Positions 43,251-58,215 of a stretch of 64,000 bases of DNA are shown in pieces. Source of the DNA: Rhabdophis nuchalis (Eukaryota > Chordata > Lepidosauria > Squamata > Natricidae); the NCBI GenBank assembly GCA_039707465.1, contig CM077648.1:72621619-72685618 (forward strand), read 5' to 3'. The position numbers were made by a program, and so were the translations under genes. How positions within the stretch are numbered: the stretch's first letter is position 1; every line of letters begins with the position of its first letter. A model generated the notes under the pieces. The model made no database searches. It was given only the letters and a program-made list of their open reading frames with translations, and was not told the DNA's origin.

Positions 43251-44000
43251 AGGAAGTTTTACCAGGTCCGCCTGGTCCGCCAGTTGCGTCCCCTACTGGA
43301 CCGGGGTGCCCTTTGCACAGTCACTCATGCTCTCGTGACATCCCGACTGGACTACTGCAATGCTCTCTACATGGGGTCCCCTTGAGGTGCACCCGAAGAC
43401 TTCAGCTTGTCCAGAATGCAGCCGCGCGGGCAATTATGGGAACCTCCAGGTTTTCCCATGTAACACCGCTCCTGCGCGAGCTGCATTGGCTACCTGTCGT
43501 CTTTCGGGTGCGCTTCAAGGTTTTGGTTATCATCTTTAAAACGCTCCATGGCACGGGACCTAGTTATCTGCGGGATCGCATCCTGCCCCATACATCCCTG
43601 CGGCCGATTCGCTCCCACAGAGAGGGACTTCTCCGGGTGCCGTCCACTAGGCTGTGCCAGCGGGCGACGCCCAGGGGAAGGGCCTTCTCTGTGGCAGGCC
43701 CGACCCTCTGGAATGACCTTCCCCCCGATATTAGAACAACTACGGACCTCCGCTCCTTCCGTCAAAAATTAAAAACACATTTCTTTTGCTTGGCCGGCTT
43801 GGGATAACTTAACTGTTTTTAGGGGTTTTTAGGGGTTTGTTTTAGCTTTAGGGATTTTAGCACAGGGTTTTGTTTAATTCTTTTTTAATATTGTACTGTC
43901 TGTGATTTTATATGCATTTTTAATTTCCCTGTGCCCCGATTCGAGTCCCTTCGGGGAGAGAGAGCGGGCTATAAATTAAATTATTTATTTATTTATTTAA
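43248..44000 (+). mobile_element. 5'-truncated L2 insertion in gag
   Basis: It carries the L2 ORF2 C terminus (GVPLRCTRRLQLVQNAAARA, LWNDLPPDIRTTTDLRSF) ending at 43807. The 3' UTR has TTCGAGTCCCTTCGGGGAGA and an ATTT-type tail (43980-44000). Confidence 0.87.
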
Positions 44001-44120
44001 AACCCCAATTTGTAGGGACCCCTACCCAGAAAGAGGGACACACACCGCGCCCAGCGACAGCAAGGCCGGTTTCTCCTCCCCCCACGCCGTAGAAGGGAAG
44101 CAAGCCCCCCGGCCCCCAGG

Positions 44121-45022
44121 ATGTCTACTGTCCCTCCATTGGGAGTGAAATTTGGAGGTGATCCTAAGGAATTAGGGTGTTTTCTGCTACATGTCAGCAA
44201 TTTTGTGAGGCAAGCCGCGTTTGATTTGCCAGATGATGATAGCAAAATTAGGATTGTTTGTCTGGCACTGGAGGGCAGGGCTTCTGATTGGATGGTAGCT
44301 TTGCACAATGATAACTGCCCTCTGATGAGAGATTTCGACAGATTTATGTTTGCCCTGAGAATGTGTTTCGAGGACCCCCTCATAGAACAAAAAGCCCGCT
44401 TAGAAATGAAGTCATTACGTCAGGGAAATCAACCAGTTCAAGAATTTTCCCAAAGATTTCGTGAATTATCTGTTTACATGAGAGGTTGGAGTCAGGAAGC
44501 TCTTATCGACAGTTTTACTGAAGGCTTGCACCCTGATCTATATCAGAGCTGTATCAACAGACGGAATCCTCATACCCTCGAGGGTTGGTACGATTTATCT
44601 GCTGAAGTAGAGATTGATTTAATTAGAAAAGCCAATGTTCATTCAGTACAAAGAGAAGTTAGAGCATCGCCATTTGCTACACCACATCGTGATAGCCCAA
44701 GAGAAGGGAGGGGAGGACCCTCCAACAAACAACGTGGTACTACTTGCTTCAAATGTGGGAAGGAGGGGCATTGGGCTAATGCTTGCAGAATGGGATTGAA
44801 GCCCTGCCCCAAGCCACCTTCTGAGATAAATAAAGGCACCAGAAAGACTGATCCACGTACCAGGCCAGCGATGTCGGGGATGGAGCCACTGGACCTTACT
44901 ACCAACTATTATGAACCAGGGCAGGATCTGAATGACTGGGAGAAGGAAGCCGCCTCCGACGAGGAATCGGACAAGCATTGGGTGAGTTCCCGGTCGGGCC
45001 CCATGACTATTCCCCTTAAGCT
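44121..45022 (+). pseudogene. Gag capsid and zinc knuckle of gypsy element
   Basis: About 300 codons from MSTVPPLGVKFGGDPKELG. The capsid-like region (FEDPLIEQKARLEMKSLRQG, FSQRFRELSVYMRGW, ALIDSFTEGLHPDLY) is of the type shared with sushi-like elements, the lineage from which mammalian PEG10/RTL genes derive. A CCHC knuckle CFKCGKEGHWANAC lies near 44746. The frame reaches GPMTIPLKL at 45022, where an L2 has inserted, and continues without a stop into L2 coding sequence. The protease resumes at 48480. Confidence 0.87.
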
Positions 45023-48000
45023 TATGATTATGTACTCTAAGGCAGACCTTATGCTACTGCGAGAGTCCCCGCTCTCGCAGGTTTGGCCCTCCTCGTTAAC
45101 GAGGGCCCGCCTTGAGGAGGGATTTATTAATCCGGAGAGGTGGGCGAAGCGCGGCCTCAGGGGTTTTTTAGTTAGAAAACTGTTGTGTATTTTAGGGGGT
45201 ACCAGGGAGGGGGGAGGGTGTAGACAGGTTGAGACGGGCCGAGCCAGCAGACTACGGAAGGAGGCGGATGGATCCGCTAAGAGGGGGGATACACATGTCG
45301 TTTCCATAGAGGGCTTTCCCATCGAGAGGCTGATGGGGAGAGGCAGATCCGAGGGGAGTCATATCCCATCCTCCCGGTTGGGGGCACAGAACCGTTGGCT
45401 ACAAACGGTGAAGTGCCACAACCCCCGCAGACTAGGTGGTCAGGGTATACAGAGCCAGGGCCTGCGGCTGATGTTTTGCAACGCCAGGTCCGTTGTCAAC
45501 AAAGCCCCCCTCATCCATGACCTTGTGTCAGAGGGGGAGCCGGACCTGGCAGGAATTGCGGAGACCTGGTTGGGCCACGAGGGGGGACTTCCCCTCGTTG
45601 AAATGTGCCCACCAGGTTACCACGCTTTTCATCAGCCCCGGGCCCTAGGCAGGGGTGGTGGGGTGGCGGTCATAGTAAAGGAAGGTCTTGAGCCGAGAGA
45701 GACCATTGTGCCACAGACCACCGGTTGTGAGTCCCTCTACGTGAAATGGGGCCTAGGGAGGCAGTTGGGCTTGCTGGTTGTATACCTGGCTCCCCGCTAT
45801 GTAGCAGCAGCCCTGCCCGAGCTCCTGGAGGTGATCGCTACGGTGGCAGTTGAGACCCCCAGACTTTTAGTCATGGGGGACTTTAATCTGCCATCGGTGG
45901 GCGAATCATCCGTGGTAGCTCGGGAGTTCATGGCTTCCATGACGGCCATGGACCTGACCCAATTAATTCAAGGCCCCACCCACGAGGGTGGACATACACC
46001 GGATCTCATCTTTGTCTTTGACCAATGGAAGAGTGATCTGGGTATAGGGGATATAGTCATCATGCCCTTGTCATGGTCAGACCACTCACTTCTCCGGCTC
46101 GAATTTCCGACCCCTACTCCCCTCCGCGGGGAGGCGGAACCTGAATCACCAATCTGGTTCCGCCCCAGGCGCTTGATGGACCCTGATGGGTTCCAGGCGG
46201 CGCTTGGGCCACTTCCTGTGCCCCTGACCCGCGCCCCGATGGAGGACCTCGTGGCCGCATGGAATACTGCGACTACGGGAGCCTTGGATCGGGTCGCGCC
46301 CTTGCGGCCTCTCTTGCGGCGGCGAGCCACCCTGGCTCCTTGGTTTACCGAGGAGCTGAGGGTGATGAAACGCCACAAGAGACGCCTAGAGAGAAGATGG
46401 AGGTCTAGCCGATCTGAATCTGACCGGACACAGGTAAGAGCCCATTTACGGACTTACATTGTGGCGCTGAGAGTGGCCAAACGCCACCATTGTGCCACTC
46501 TCATAGCATCCGCAGATAACCGCCCTGCCGCCCTGTTTAGGGTGACCCGCTCCCTCCTTCAACAGAGGGTGCGGGAAGCCCCCTTACAGGGCAGAGCAGA
46601 GGAATTTGTGTCTTATCTGCAGGAGAAAATCGCTCAGATACAGAACGAGCTAACCCCCATTAATGGCCCAGTGGAATGCCACGAGGCGGATCTTGTTTGG
46701 GAGGAGTTTGACTCATTTGCTTCCGATAATATGGACAGGCTTCGTGGGCGACTGCGAGCCACCACATGTTTACTGGACCCGTGTCCCTCCTGGCTTGTAC
46801 TGGCATCCTGGGAGGTGACACGAGGCTGGCTCCAAGAGGTTGTCAACGCATCCTTGAGTGAGGGTTCCTTGCCTGCCTCCCTAAAAGAGGCCATGGTGAG
46901 ACCCCTCCTCAAGAAGCCCTCTTTGGATCCAGCTCTATTATCTAACTATCGTCCTGTCTCCAACCTTCCCTTTTTGGCGAAGGTTTTTGAGAGTGTGGTG
47001 GCACAACAGTTTCCCCGTAACCTGGAGGAAGTTGATTATCTAGACCCGCGCCAGTCCGGCTTTCGGCCCGGGCATAGCACCGAGACGGCATTGGTCGCGT
47101 TGGTGGATGATCTCTGGAGGGCGAGAGATGGGGGTTGTTCCTCCATCCTGGTTCTATTAGACCTCTCGGCGGCTTTCGATACCATCGACCATGGTATCTT
47201 ATTGCATCGGCTGGGGGGGTTGGGGGTGGGAGGCACCGTTTTACGGTGGTTCTCCTCCTACCTCTCTGGCCGATCGCAATTTGTGTTGACGGGAGAGCAG
47301 AGGTCGACCTCGAGACCCCTCACATGTGGGGTGCCTCAGGGGTCGGTCCTCTCGCCTCTCCTGTTCAACACATATATGAAGCCGCTGGGCGAGATCATCC
47401 GTGGCTTTGGGGTAGAGTATCATCTCTACGCTGATGATACACAGCTGTATATATCTACCCCAAACCACCCCAACGATGCCGTAGCGGTGATGTGCCAGTG
47501 CCTGGAAGCCGTGCGGATCTGGATGGGAAGTAACGGACTCAGGCTCAACCCGACCAAGACCGAGTGGCTGTGGTTTCCGGCTGCCCGATTCAACCAGTTG
47601 ATGCCATCTCTGGCCATAGGGGGCGAACATCTTGCCCCTGTGGATGGGGCGCGCAACTTGGGTGTCCTCCTGGATACCCGGCTGTCCATGGAAGATCAAG
47701 TGACAGCCGTGGCCAGGAGGGCGTTTTACCAGGTTCGCCTGGTACGCCAGTTGCGCCCCCTATTGGATCGGGACGCCCTTCGCACAGTCACTCATGCTCT
47801 CGTGACATCCCGACTGGACTATTGTAACTCTCTCTACATGGGGCTCCCCTTGAGGTGCACCCGGAGGCTTCAGTTGGTCCAGAACGCAGCCGCGCGAGCA
47901 ATAATGGGAACCTCTAGGTTTACCCACGTAACACCGCTCTTGCGCGAGCTGCACTGGCTACCTGTCGTCTTTCGGGTGCGCTTCAAGGTGTTAATCATCA

Positions 48001-48479
48001 TCTTCAAAGCGCTCCATGGCTCGGAACCTAGCTATCTGCGGGATCGGATCCTGCCCCATACATCCTCACGGCCGATTCGCTCCCACAGAGAGGGACTTCT
48101 CCGGGTGCCGTCCACTAGACTCTGTCAGCGGGCGACGCCCAGGGGAAGGGCCTTCTCTGTGGCGGGCCCAGCCCTCTGGAACGACCTTCCCCCCGATATT
48201 AGGACAACTACGGACCTCCGCTCCTTCCGTTTAAAATTAAAGACTCATCTTTTTCGCCTGGCCGGCCTTGGGTAGTCTCTTTTAAGGTTAGGGGTTTTAA
48301 AGGGGGAATTTTAGTTTATGGGTTTTTAGCGCAGGATTAATTTAATTCATTTTTAATTTTGTATTTTGTCTGTGGTTTTAATTGTATTTTTAAGTGCCTG
48401 TGCCCCGCCTCGAGTCCCTTTGGGGAGAGAGAGCGGGATATAAAATTAAAAATTATTATTATTATTAAATTATTAAGCT
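45016..48479 (+). mobile_element. Near-complete L2 LINE inserted in gag-pol, 7-bp TSD
   Basis: The element is 45023-48472, with TTAAGCT at 45016-45022 and 48473-48479. It carries an ORF2 open from the junction to 48275, a 3' UTR with TCGAGTCCCTTTGGGGAGAG and an (ATT)n tail. Removing it restores continuous gypsy codons (PLKL then KTPSSGHF), which supports the boundary. ORF1 is absent. Confidence 0.88.
45023..48275 (+). CDS. L2 ORF2: endonuclease-reverse transcriptase (open, fused to Gag upstream)
   Basis: About 1080 codons are open. The APE endonuclease carries LMFCNARSVVNKAP, GIAETWLGHEGG, RGGGVAVIVKEGL, LLVMGDFNLPSVGE, HTPDLIFVFD and LSWSDHSLLRLEF, so the catalytic N, E, D/N, D and H are all visible. 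The RT carries KEAMVRPLLKKPSLDP, LSNYRPVSNLPFLAKVFE, LLDLSAAFDTIDHGILL, GVPQGSVLSPLLFN and EYHLYADDTQLYIS. The L2 assignment rests on the LDLSAAFDTIDH/YADDTQLY style and the tail. There is no stop between Gag and this frame, giving one 1384-codon frame (44121-48275). Whether the first L2 residues are native or readthrough is unclear. Confidence 0.88.
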
Positions 48480-51400
48480 AAAAACGCCCTCTAGTGGACA
48501 TTTCTCAGAATTACTAGCCCTTTTGGATTCTGGATGTTCACGATGCCTTATAAGCCAAGATCTAGTACAACAACTAGGAATTCGCCTTAAGACTTTAAAA
48601 GTGCCGATCGCATTCTGTCAAATGGATGGATCGGTAGCGGGTGGAGGTCCAGCTCAATTTGTTACAGAACCACTTGAGTTGGTGATTGGCGTTCACCATA
48701 GGGAAACCATTCATTTCATTGTTGCTTCTATTGCAGACAACCCAATTATTCTGGGATTAACGTGGTTGCGGAAATGGAACCCTATCATAGATTGGAAAGA
48801 GGGTTGGATACGTATCCCCCTAAGTACGCCCACCCAACCCCCTAGATGTGGATCCAGCTCCAGGGGCCCCCAACCCCAATGAGAATGTGTCGACTGACCA
48901 AGTGGCAACCGTTTTGGAACAAATACCAGAGGAAGAAAAGATTCCTACTGAATATTGGGATTTGAAAGACGTTTTTAATGAAAAATCTTCTGACAAGCTT
49001 CCACCCCACCGCTCCACAGACTGCACCATTGATTTCCTCCGAGGGGTGCAACTACCTAAACCACGCATTTATTCCATGAAACCAGGAGAAATGGTGGAAT
49101 TGCGCAAGTTCATTGACAAAAATTTGACAAGAGGTTTTATTGAACCTGCTAGACCTCGAGTCGCGGCTCCTGTTATGTTCAGAGAGAAGGACGGCCAACT
49201 CCGCCTAGTGGTGGATTACAGGAACTTGAACACAATCTGCGCTGAAAATGTCTACCCTCTCCCCCTCATGTAAGATATGCTAGCCAATCTAGCGAAAGGT
49301 AAAATTTTTACAAAACTGGATCTTAGAGAAGCTTATTATAGGATTAGGATTAAAGAAGGAAATGAATGGAAAACTGCTTTTAATTGCCCGCTAGGTTGTT
49401 TTCAATTTAAAGTTCTGCCATTTGGCCTACAGGGTGCACCAGTGGTTTTCATGCAACTGATAAAGTCTTGCATCAGCACCTGTACAAAGGCATTATCGTA
49501 TATCTTGATGATATCCTTATTTACACGGAAACACGTGAAGAACATGTGAAGCTTGTCCGTTCTGTTTTGCGCAAACTGAGGGCGGCGGAACTATATGCTA
49601 AACTCTCAAAGTGTGAATTTCATCAAAGCAAGATCGATTATCTCGGATACCGCATTTCGTCAGGAGGTATTGAGATGGATCCTGCTAAAGTAAAGGCAGT
49701 GACTGAGTGGGCCCCGCCTCGCACTCGTAAACAATTGCAAAGTTTCTTGGGGTTTGCAAATTTTTACCGTCAATTTATCCCCTCCTTTGCCAGTATTGCT
49801 CTACCAATTACGAACTTACTTAAAACAAAGGGTGATGAAAAACCACGACCTAGTAAACCCCTGAACTGGTCGAAACACTCAAACGCTTGTTTGCAGCAGA
49901 GCCAATTTTGAAACACCCGGACATGGATGCGCCTTTTGTCGTACAGGCTGATGCCAGCGATGTGGCAGTTGGAGCAGTTCTACTCCAATACAACTCCAAC
50001 GGAGAATTGCAACCTTGCGCTTATACCTCTCGTAAACTCTCGGATACTGAAAGAAGACGGGCTATTTGGGAAAAGGAAGCTTTTGCAGTGCGATGGGCCC
50101 TCATGACTTGGCGGCATTTCTTAGAGGGAGCATCTCACCCGTTCGAAGTATGGACTGATCATAAAAATTTGGAATCTCTCCGGACACCTCGCAAACTTTC
50201 TCCTAAACAAGTCCGGTGGTCTCAATATTTCAGTCGTTTTAATTTTTCCATGAAATATATTCCTGGAGGAAGAAACTTTATGGCGGATGCGTTATCACGC
50301 CTTCCTCAATACAATTGCTCTAAGCTTACAGTGATCCAGCCTGTCATCCCGGCGTGTGACTTAGCTGCTCTGGTGACTTTTGTACTCCAGAGGGTGCACG
50401 ATTCTCGTCTAGCTGGTCATTTTGGTTTCGTGAAGACCCTACACTTACTTAAACGTCAATTCTGGTGGCCTTGTATGAAGAAAGATGTTGAGTCTTACAT
50501 TGCTAGTTGCCCAGTTTGTGCTGCATGTAAACGCCCCCCTGGCAAACCTCAAGGTCTCCTCCAGTCTGTAGCCCGGCCAGAGTCTCCTTGGAAGGAGATA
50601 TCTATGGACTTCATTGTGGATCTTCCAAATAGCCGTGGTTTCACTGTTATATGGGTAGTTACTGATCTATTTTTGAAGCAAGTTCATTTTGTTCCGTGCT
50701 CAGGAATCCTGTCGGCTAAGGTCTTAGCAAAATTGTTCCTGAATCACATTTATCAACTACACGGAGTTCCTCGCCGTATTATTTCTGATAGAGGAGTCCA
50801 GTTCACTTCTCGATTTTGGAAGGAGTTCTTGAAGATGATTGGCTCCTCCCAAGGGTTAAGCTCCTCCCACCACCCTCAGACGAACGGAGCTTGTGAAAGG
50901 GCAAATTCTGTTTTGGAGCAATATCTGCGGTGTTTCATTAATTACCAACAAGATGATTGGGCCGACCTGTTAATCCATGCTGAGGTGGCATATAACAATT
51001 CCATTCATAGCAGCACCGGTATGACTCCCTTTAAAGTGATCTATGGTCAAGACTTTATGCCTATTCCCGAGTTGCCTCACAAGTCTCCTACCGTTCTCTC
51101 ACTCTTAGATTGGAGTAGTAAGATGGCGTCATTTTGGCCTGTGGCGCGGAAAACGCTGGATGATGCTCACCAATCTCATAAATTGTATGCTGATAAAAAA
51201 CGAATTGCCCCTCCTGATTATAAAGTTGGTGGCCGTGTTTACCTTTCTACCAGATTTTTGGAGAGCCCTCAAAAATGTAAGAAACTGGGTCCGAAATATG
51301 TTGGACCTTTCCCCATTGTTAAGACCATCAGTTCCGTGTCAGTCAAATTAGATTTGCCAAAAACTTATCGTCGGCTTTTCCATGTCCATCTATTGAAGCC

Positions 51401-51641
51401 TGAACACACATCTTATCTTCGGCAACCACAATCTGAACCCCCACCACCGTTACTAGTTGCTGGGGAACCCCATTACGAAGTAAAAGACATTTTGGATTCT
51501 AGAGTCTGGAGAAATAAAGTTCAATACCTGGTATCATGGAGGGATTCCCCCCCCTCTCATACCGAATGGGTGGATAAACGCCACGTTCGGGTCCCTAAAG
51601 TGCTTAAGACGTTTTATGCTAAATATCCTGACAAGCCTTAA
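48480..51641 (+). pseudogene. Gypsy pol: protease, RT, RNase H, integrase, chromodomain
   Basis: Protease: LLALLDSGCSRCLIS at about 48513-48560 (DSG in place of DTG). A frame change near 48848-48882 leads to RT (RLVVDYRNLNTICAENVYP), then a TAA stop near 49271, [16 protein letters not shown], a frameshift near 49465 and the catalytic [10 protein letters not shown]. After another shift near 49890 comes RNase H (VVQADASDVAVGAVL, WTDHKNLESL). The integrase has SCPVCAACKR, MDFIVDLPN, ISDRGVQFTS and ACERANSVLEQ (D, D, E). It ends with a C-terminal chromodomain (HYEVKDILDSRVWRNKVQYL, WRDSPPSHTEWV) to 51641. The segment 49887-51641 is a clean 584-codon frame. Chromodomains direct integration to marked chromatin in related elements. 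Confidence 0.92.
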
Positions 51642-51752
51642 CCACTGTTGTTCCTTTGTGTGTGTATTTTCTGTTTGTCTCTGCCCTCTCAGTGTTTTGT
51701 TTGTTTGTGTTTTATTCCAGGACTGACGTCGTTTTTCTGGAAGAGGGCCGGA

Positions 51753-52131
51753 TGTCAGCCTCCGCTTTTTGCTTCGGCTGTCATATTGAAACGGGTGTGT
51801 GTGTGGGGGGTTGCTGGGATACCAGTGAGCAGGAGAGAGAGATGTGGCCACAGTCTGTTATCACCTCAGCTAATGGTCTGCATTCCATTCTGATGATGAT
51901 CCTGGACAGGAAGTACACCTGATGTCGTGACCGGCTTTGCATTGGACAATATGCTGGGGTCAAAGAGTTAAGGGTTGGATTATGCTTTGATACGTGTGTT
52001 GCGCGCCTAAATGTTTCATTCCTTGCTTGACTTTCGCTGCAGTCTTATTATATTCAGTAAAAGTAACCTTAAACTTTCCAAATGAGTTTGAGTGTGGTCT
52101 TTCCTGATTTATGATGGAAGCAGATCTGACA
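51753..52131 (+). repeat. 3' LTR of the gypsy element
   Basis: 379 bp, near-identical to the 5' LTR, preceded by the purine tract GGAAGAGGGCCGGA and followed by the AGTAG duplication. Confidence 0.93.
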
Positions 52132-52324
52132 AGTAGAAGAAGCCAGAACCCACCCCTGATTCCATCCACTCATCTTTAGCTCAAAATTAATCTAAAACCA
52201 GGCAAGAACTTTTTTTTTTGGCTCCTGGAGCTAATGGGAACATTTTATACAGAGTGCTTTTTGCATTATAAGAAATTGTGCATGTACATTTGACTAACTA
52301 TTGACAGTACTAGCTAGACATCTA

Positions 52325-52507
52325 TCATGGGGTTCGATCCACACCAGGCTCAAGGTTGACTCAGCTTTCCATCCTTCCAAGGTTGGTAAAATGAGGACCC
52401 AGATGGTTGGGGGCAATATGCTAACTTTGTAAACAGCTTAGAGAGGACTGTAAAAGAACTGTGAAGTATTTTATAAGTCTAAGTGCTATGGCTATAGTTA
52501 CTAAAGC
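52325..52507 (+). repeat. Sauria-like SINE
   Basis: It contains GGTTCGATCCACACC (box B-like), AGGTTGACTCAGCTTTCCAT, CCAAGGTTGGTAAAATGAGG and TATAAGTCTAAGTGCTATGGC, the body of Sauria-type SINEs of squamates as I recall it. The tRNA-like 5' part is mostly missing. It sits in the GRIP1 intron about 400 bp from an exon. Confidence 0.75.
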
Positions 52508-52907
52508 TACTAAATTCAACATCCTAACTTAGATATCACTCATTTTGATACCGAAAGAATTACTCTTCTTAAGAATAATATCTGATTAGGCAAAAATCAT
52601 CATAGTACTAGAGAGCTCTCTCGCCTTCATCAATAGCAATCTTCTCCCCAGGGTGTCTTCTGGCAACACACAGACCACCCATTGTAATTATAAGCATTTG
52701 CAAATGACAACCTAGATAAATGAGGCTAAGAAACAAGCATTGCTAATGGGGAAATTAAAGGACAAAACAGTGAGCCTATGAAACGGGAGAGAAAGATATG
52801 GGGAAAAAGCTATTACCATATTTGTACCATACTATCAGTTTAATATACCCATTAATTTTACTCTTGTAAAAACATTTTACACAGGATTATTATTTTATAA
52901 ATTATTA

Positions 52908-53078
<171 letters not shown>

Positions 53079-53089
53079 TCAGTGAAACT

Positions 53090-53945
53090 GTACATTATTT
53101 GTCTTATAACATTTACATGTTTGTAGCTCAGGATTGAAATGAGGGGTCCTTGGTGCTCTCTGAGCTTGATTGTTTTCTTCCAGACATTTCATTACCCGTA
53201 CTCTTGGGGACAGGAACTCCCCACCTTTCCCATTCACCAGGACCGTCAGAGGTGTAGCAGCGGACAGGAGACTTGTCCCACCTGTGGAGTAGGAGCTGGA
53301 GGACAAGTTTGGATGGTGGCGACTGAGCGGGCAGGGGCTGCAATGTGGCAATGACAACAACTGACTAGGCTGCCTCACCATTGCCCACCCTCTGTCTTTA
53401 CTTCCCGCAGCCGCCAAGTATTCTATACATGCATGGATGGGCATCTGCACAACCAATGAGCTGGATCGCATGCCTCCACCCTGCACCTCTGCCTCCACCT
53501 GCTGCTTAAAAGGCCCACCTGCACTGTGTCGGCTATGGGACCCCAAGGTGCATGAGAGGCGGTGCAGGTGGGATGGGGCCAAGCATGGGTTATTGGACAT
53601 CTCGGGCTCACATTGCTTCTGACCAATGAGCTGCACCTGCTGCTGGGCACTGCTAGCCCCTGTGCACTCACTGCCCCCTGTGTTCCCAGGGGGAGTGCCT
53701 GGCTGGGGTGGACTGGGGCTGAGGGAGCAGGGCTGGCACCTCACCGTCTCCAGGGCAGCCCTGAGGGCCATATCCAAACACATCCCGGGCTGCATCTGAC
53801 CTGCGGGCCTTGTGTTGATCTGTCTGATCTAGGATGTTGTTACCTAATTTGGGTAATAATACATTACCCAAACATCTGCAAGAAAACCAACAAGCTCAGA
53901 AAACACCAATGACCTCTCATGTACAAGTTAAAATATATTATTTTA
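53090..53945. mobile_element. DNA-element-like repeat with about 100-bp imperfect TIRs
   Basis: The left arm (about 53093-53205, GTGCTCTCTGAGCTTGATTG...CCAGACATTTCATTACCC) is an imperfect reverse complement of the right arm (about 53845-53940, GGGTAATAATACATTACCC...CTGCAAGAAAACCAACAAGC). The interior is GC-rich and has no family resemblance. The frames in it (up to 238 codons on the minus strand) look like chance. The element ends about 35 bp from a GRIP1 splice acceptor. Confidence 0.6.
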
Positions 53946-56754
<2,809 letters not shown>

Positions 56755-57059
56755 CAATAAATCAGGATGGATAAAAATCAATGATTAAATAAAAAAAATC
56801 GGATTTTTTTTTATTTAAATCGGATTTTTTTTATTTAAATCGAATTGTTTTATTTAAATTGGATTTTTTAAATATAAAATGCTTTTTGAGGAAAATATAT
56901 TAGCATCCAAAGGTTATTCCATCATGAAATAAAGATTAGTTTTTTAATTATGTAGAATAATGCTGTATATGTTAAATTTTTTTGGTAAATAAATTCCATT
57001 AATCCATTCACAATGTCATGCTCTTCCAGAGGTTTTTGTAAGATTATTGGGCAGTTTCT

Positions 57060-57560
57060 CTGCCTACAAGATATTATTGTTGCAGAAAAAAAAGAGCACG
57101 AGACTTGGACTTCTCAAAATCAGGAAAAGTTTATTATGGCTGCCATGATTCAGAAAGCTAGTCTGAGGCTAGCACCCAAGAATTCTGAATCCCTTCCAAA
57201 AGGGAATACAGAGCTTTATATTTTACTACAAGCAACTTTCATCATGGCTAGTTTCTGATTGGTTACATGATTCAAAAAAGAAAAGAAAACCACAAACGTA
57301 TCCTGTTATTGCTAACCAGCCTTTGTGGTTAAGCCCGTTGTCTGACTTGCCATCTAACTCGGCCTATTTACAAGCAAGTGTTTGCGGTTTGACATTTGAA
57401 TTTCCTTTCAAGCTTCCTGTTGAAGCTCCTGCAAACTTAAGAAATTCAAAGCTAAAAGGGGGCCCCTCCGGGTCATCTACTCCAAACCCACATCATTTCA
57501 CACTTAACAACTAAGTCTCACTTTATGCCTTGCCTCATTATCACAGTTGCTTGGTTTACT
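57060..57560 (-). repeat. LTR-like sequence on the minus strand (tentative)
   Basis: Read on the minus strand, it contains AATAAACTTTTCCTGATTTT followed about 25 bp later by a CTCGTGCTC end, as in an LTR R-U5 region. No TSD or TG...CA boundary was established. It could be a solo LTR of an endogenous retrovirus-like element. Confidence 0.35.
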
Positions 57561-57826
57561 TTTGCAGTTCTCAAAACTGAATTTGACTCAGCAGAGATCA
57601 CCTGCCTCTTCTTCACAGCAAAAATGTTATAACATGAACAGAGTTGAAAAAAAGACCTTAATCCTAACTTCTACAAACCTATGAATAAAGAATCAACCCC
57701 TTCAGTGCTAAGTTTCAAGAAGTTCAGTGAATAGAATAGAAGCAATATTTTTCTGATTGTTTGGAGTGGAATAGATCTGCACAAGAAGAAATTGAAACTA
57801 AGTGTGAGGAGGAAGGGGCAAGCAGA

Positions 57827-58215
57827 CAAGCTGTCAGCCTCCGCTTTTTGCTTGCTTCGGCTGTCATTTTGAAACGGGGAGGGAGGGGCTGTGGGTACTG
57901 GATATTAAGTGGAGAGAGATGGAGCCAGGGCCTGATATCGCCAAGGCTAACAGTCCTGCATTCCATTGTGATGATGCTCCTGAGCAGGGTGCGCACCTGA
58001 CATCGTGGACGACTCTGTATTGGATATTACATTGGGATCAAAGGGGCTTAAGGGTTGGGTTATGCTTTGATACGTATGTTACGCGTCTAAATGTTTCATT
58101 CCTTGCTTGACTTTCGCTGCAGTCTTATCATATTCAGTAAAAGTAACCTTAAACTTTCAAAAGAGCTTAAGCGTGGTCTTTCCTGATTTATGATGAAAGC
58201 AGATCTGACACAAGC
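57827..58215 (+). repeat. Solo LTR of the same gypsy family, 5-bp TSD
   Basis: The LTR is 57832-58210 (379 bp), TGTCAGCCTCCGC...AGATCTGACA, flanked by CAAGC at 57827-57831 and 58211-58215. It is clearly the same family as the LTRs at 42376 and 51753 but more diverged. A solo LTR with a matching TSD indicates recombination between the two LTRs of a former full element. Confidence 0.92.

Larger units (their letters stand above)
42371..52136 (+). mobile_element. Ty3/gypsy chromovirus with two LTRs and 5-bp TSD
   Basis: LTRs at 42376-42755 and 51753-52131 have TGTCAG...CTGACA ends. The target duplication AGTAG is at 42371-42375 and 52132-52136. Coding order is Gag (with zinc knuckle), protease, RT, RNase H, integrase, chromodomain. 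A purine-rich GGAAGAGGGCCGGA precedes the 3' LTR as the likely polypurine tract. No obvious tRNA primer site follows the 5' LTR. Two L2 LINEs have inserted. Pol has a stop and at least two frameshifts, so this copy is defective. Confidence 0.93.
42183..52158. mobile_element. hAT MITE split by the gypsy element (tentative)
   Basis: The left part 42183-42375 starts near GGGATGGGTTCCTACCAGTT, and the right stub 52137-52158 ends CCAGAACCCACCCCTG. This is the same terminus type as the MITE at 6201. The gypsy element sits in between. A clean 8-bp duplication was not found, so the outer limits are approximate. Confidence 0.5.

Noticed and set aside
42183..52166. 8-bp TSD for the MITE split by the gypsy element
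   Set aside because: Flanking 8-mers (GCATCCAC and ATTCCATC) do not match well enough to claim a duplication.
53079..53795. 238-codon minus-strand frame next to a GRIP1 exon
   Set aside because: It lies within a long-TIR repeat, shows no domain and no splice continuity with GRIP1.
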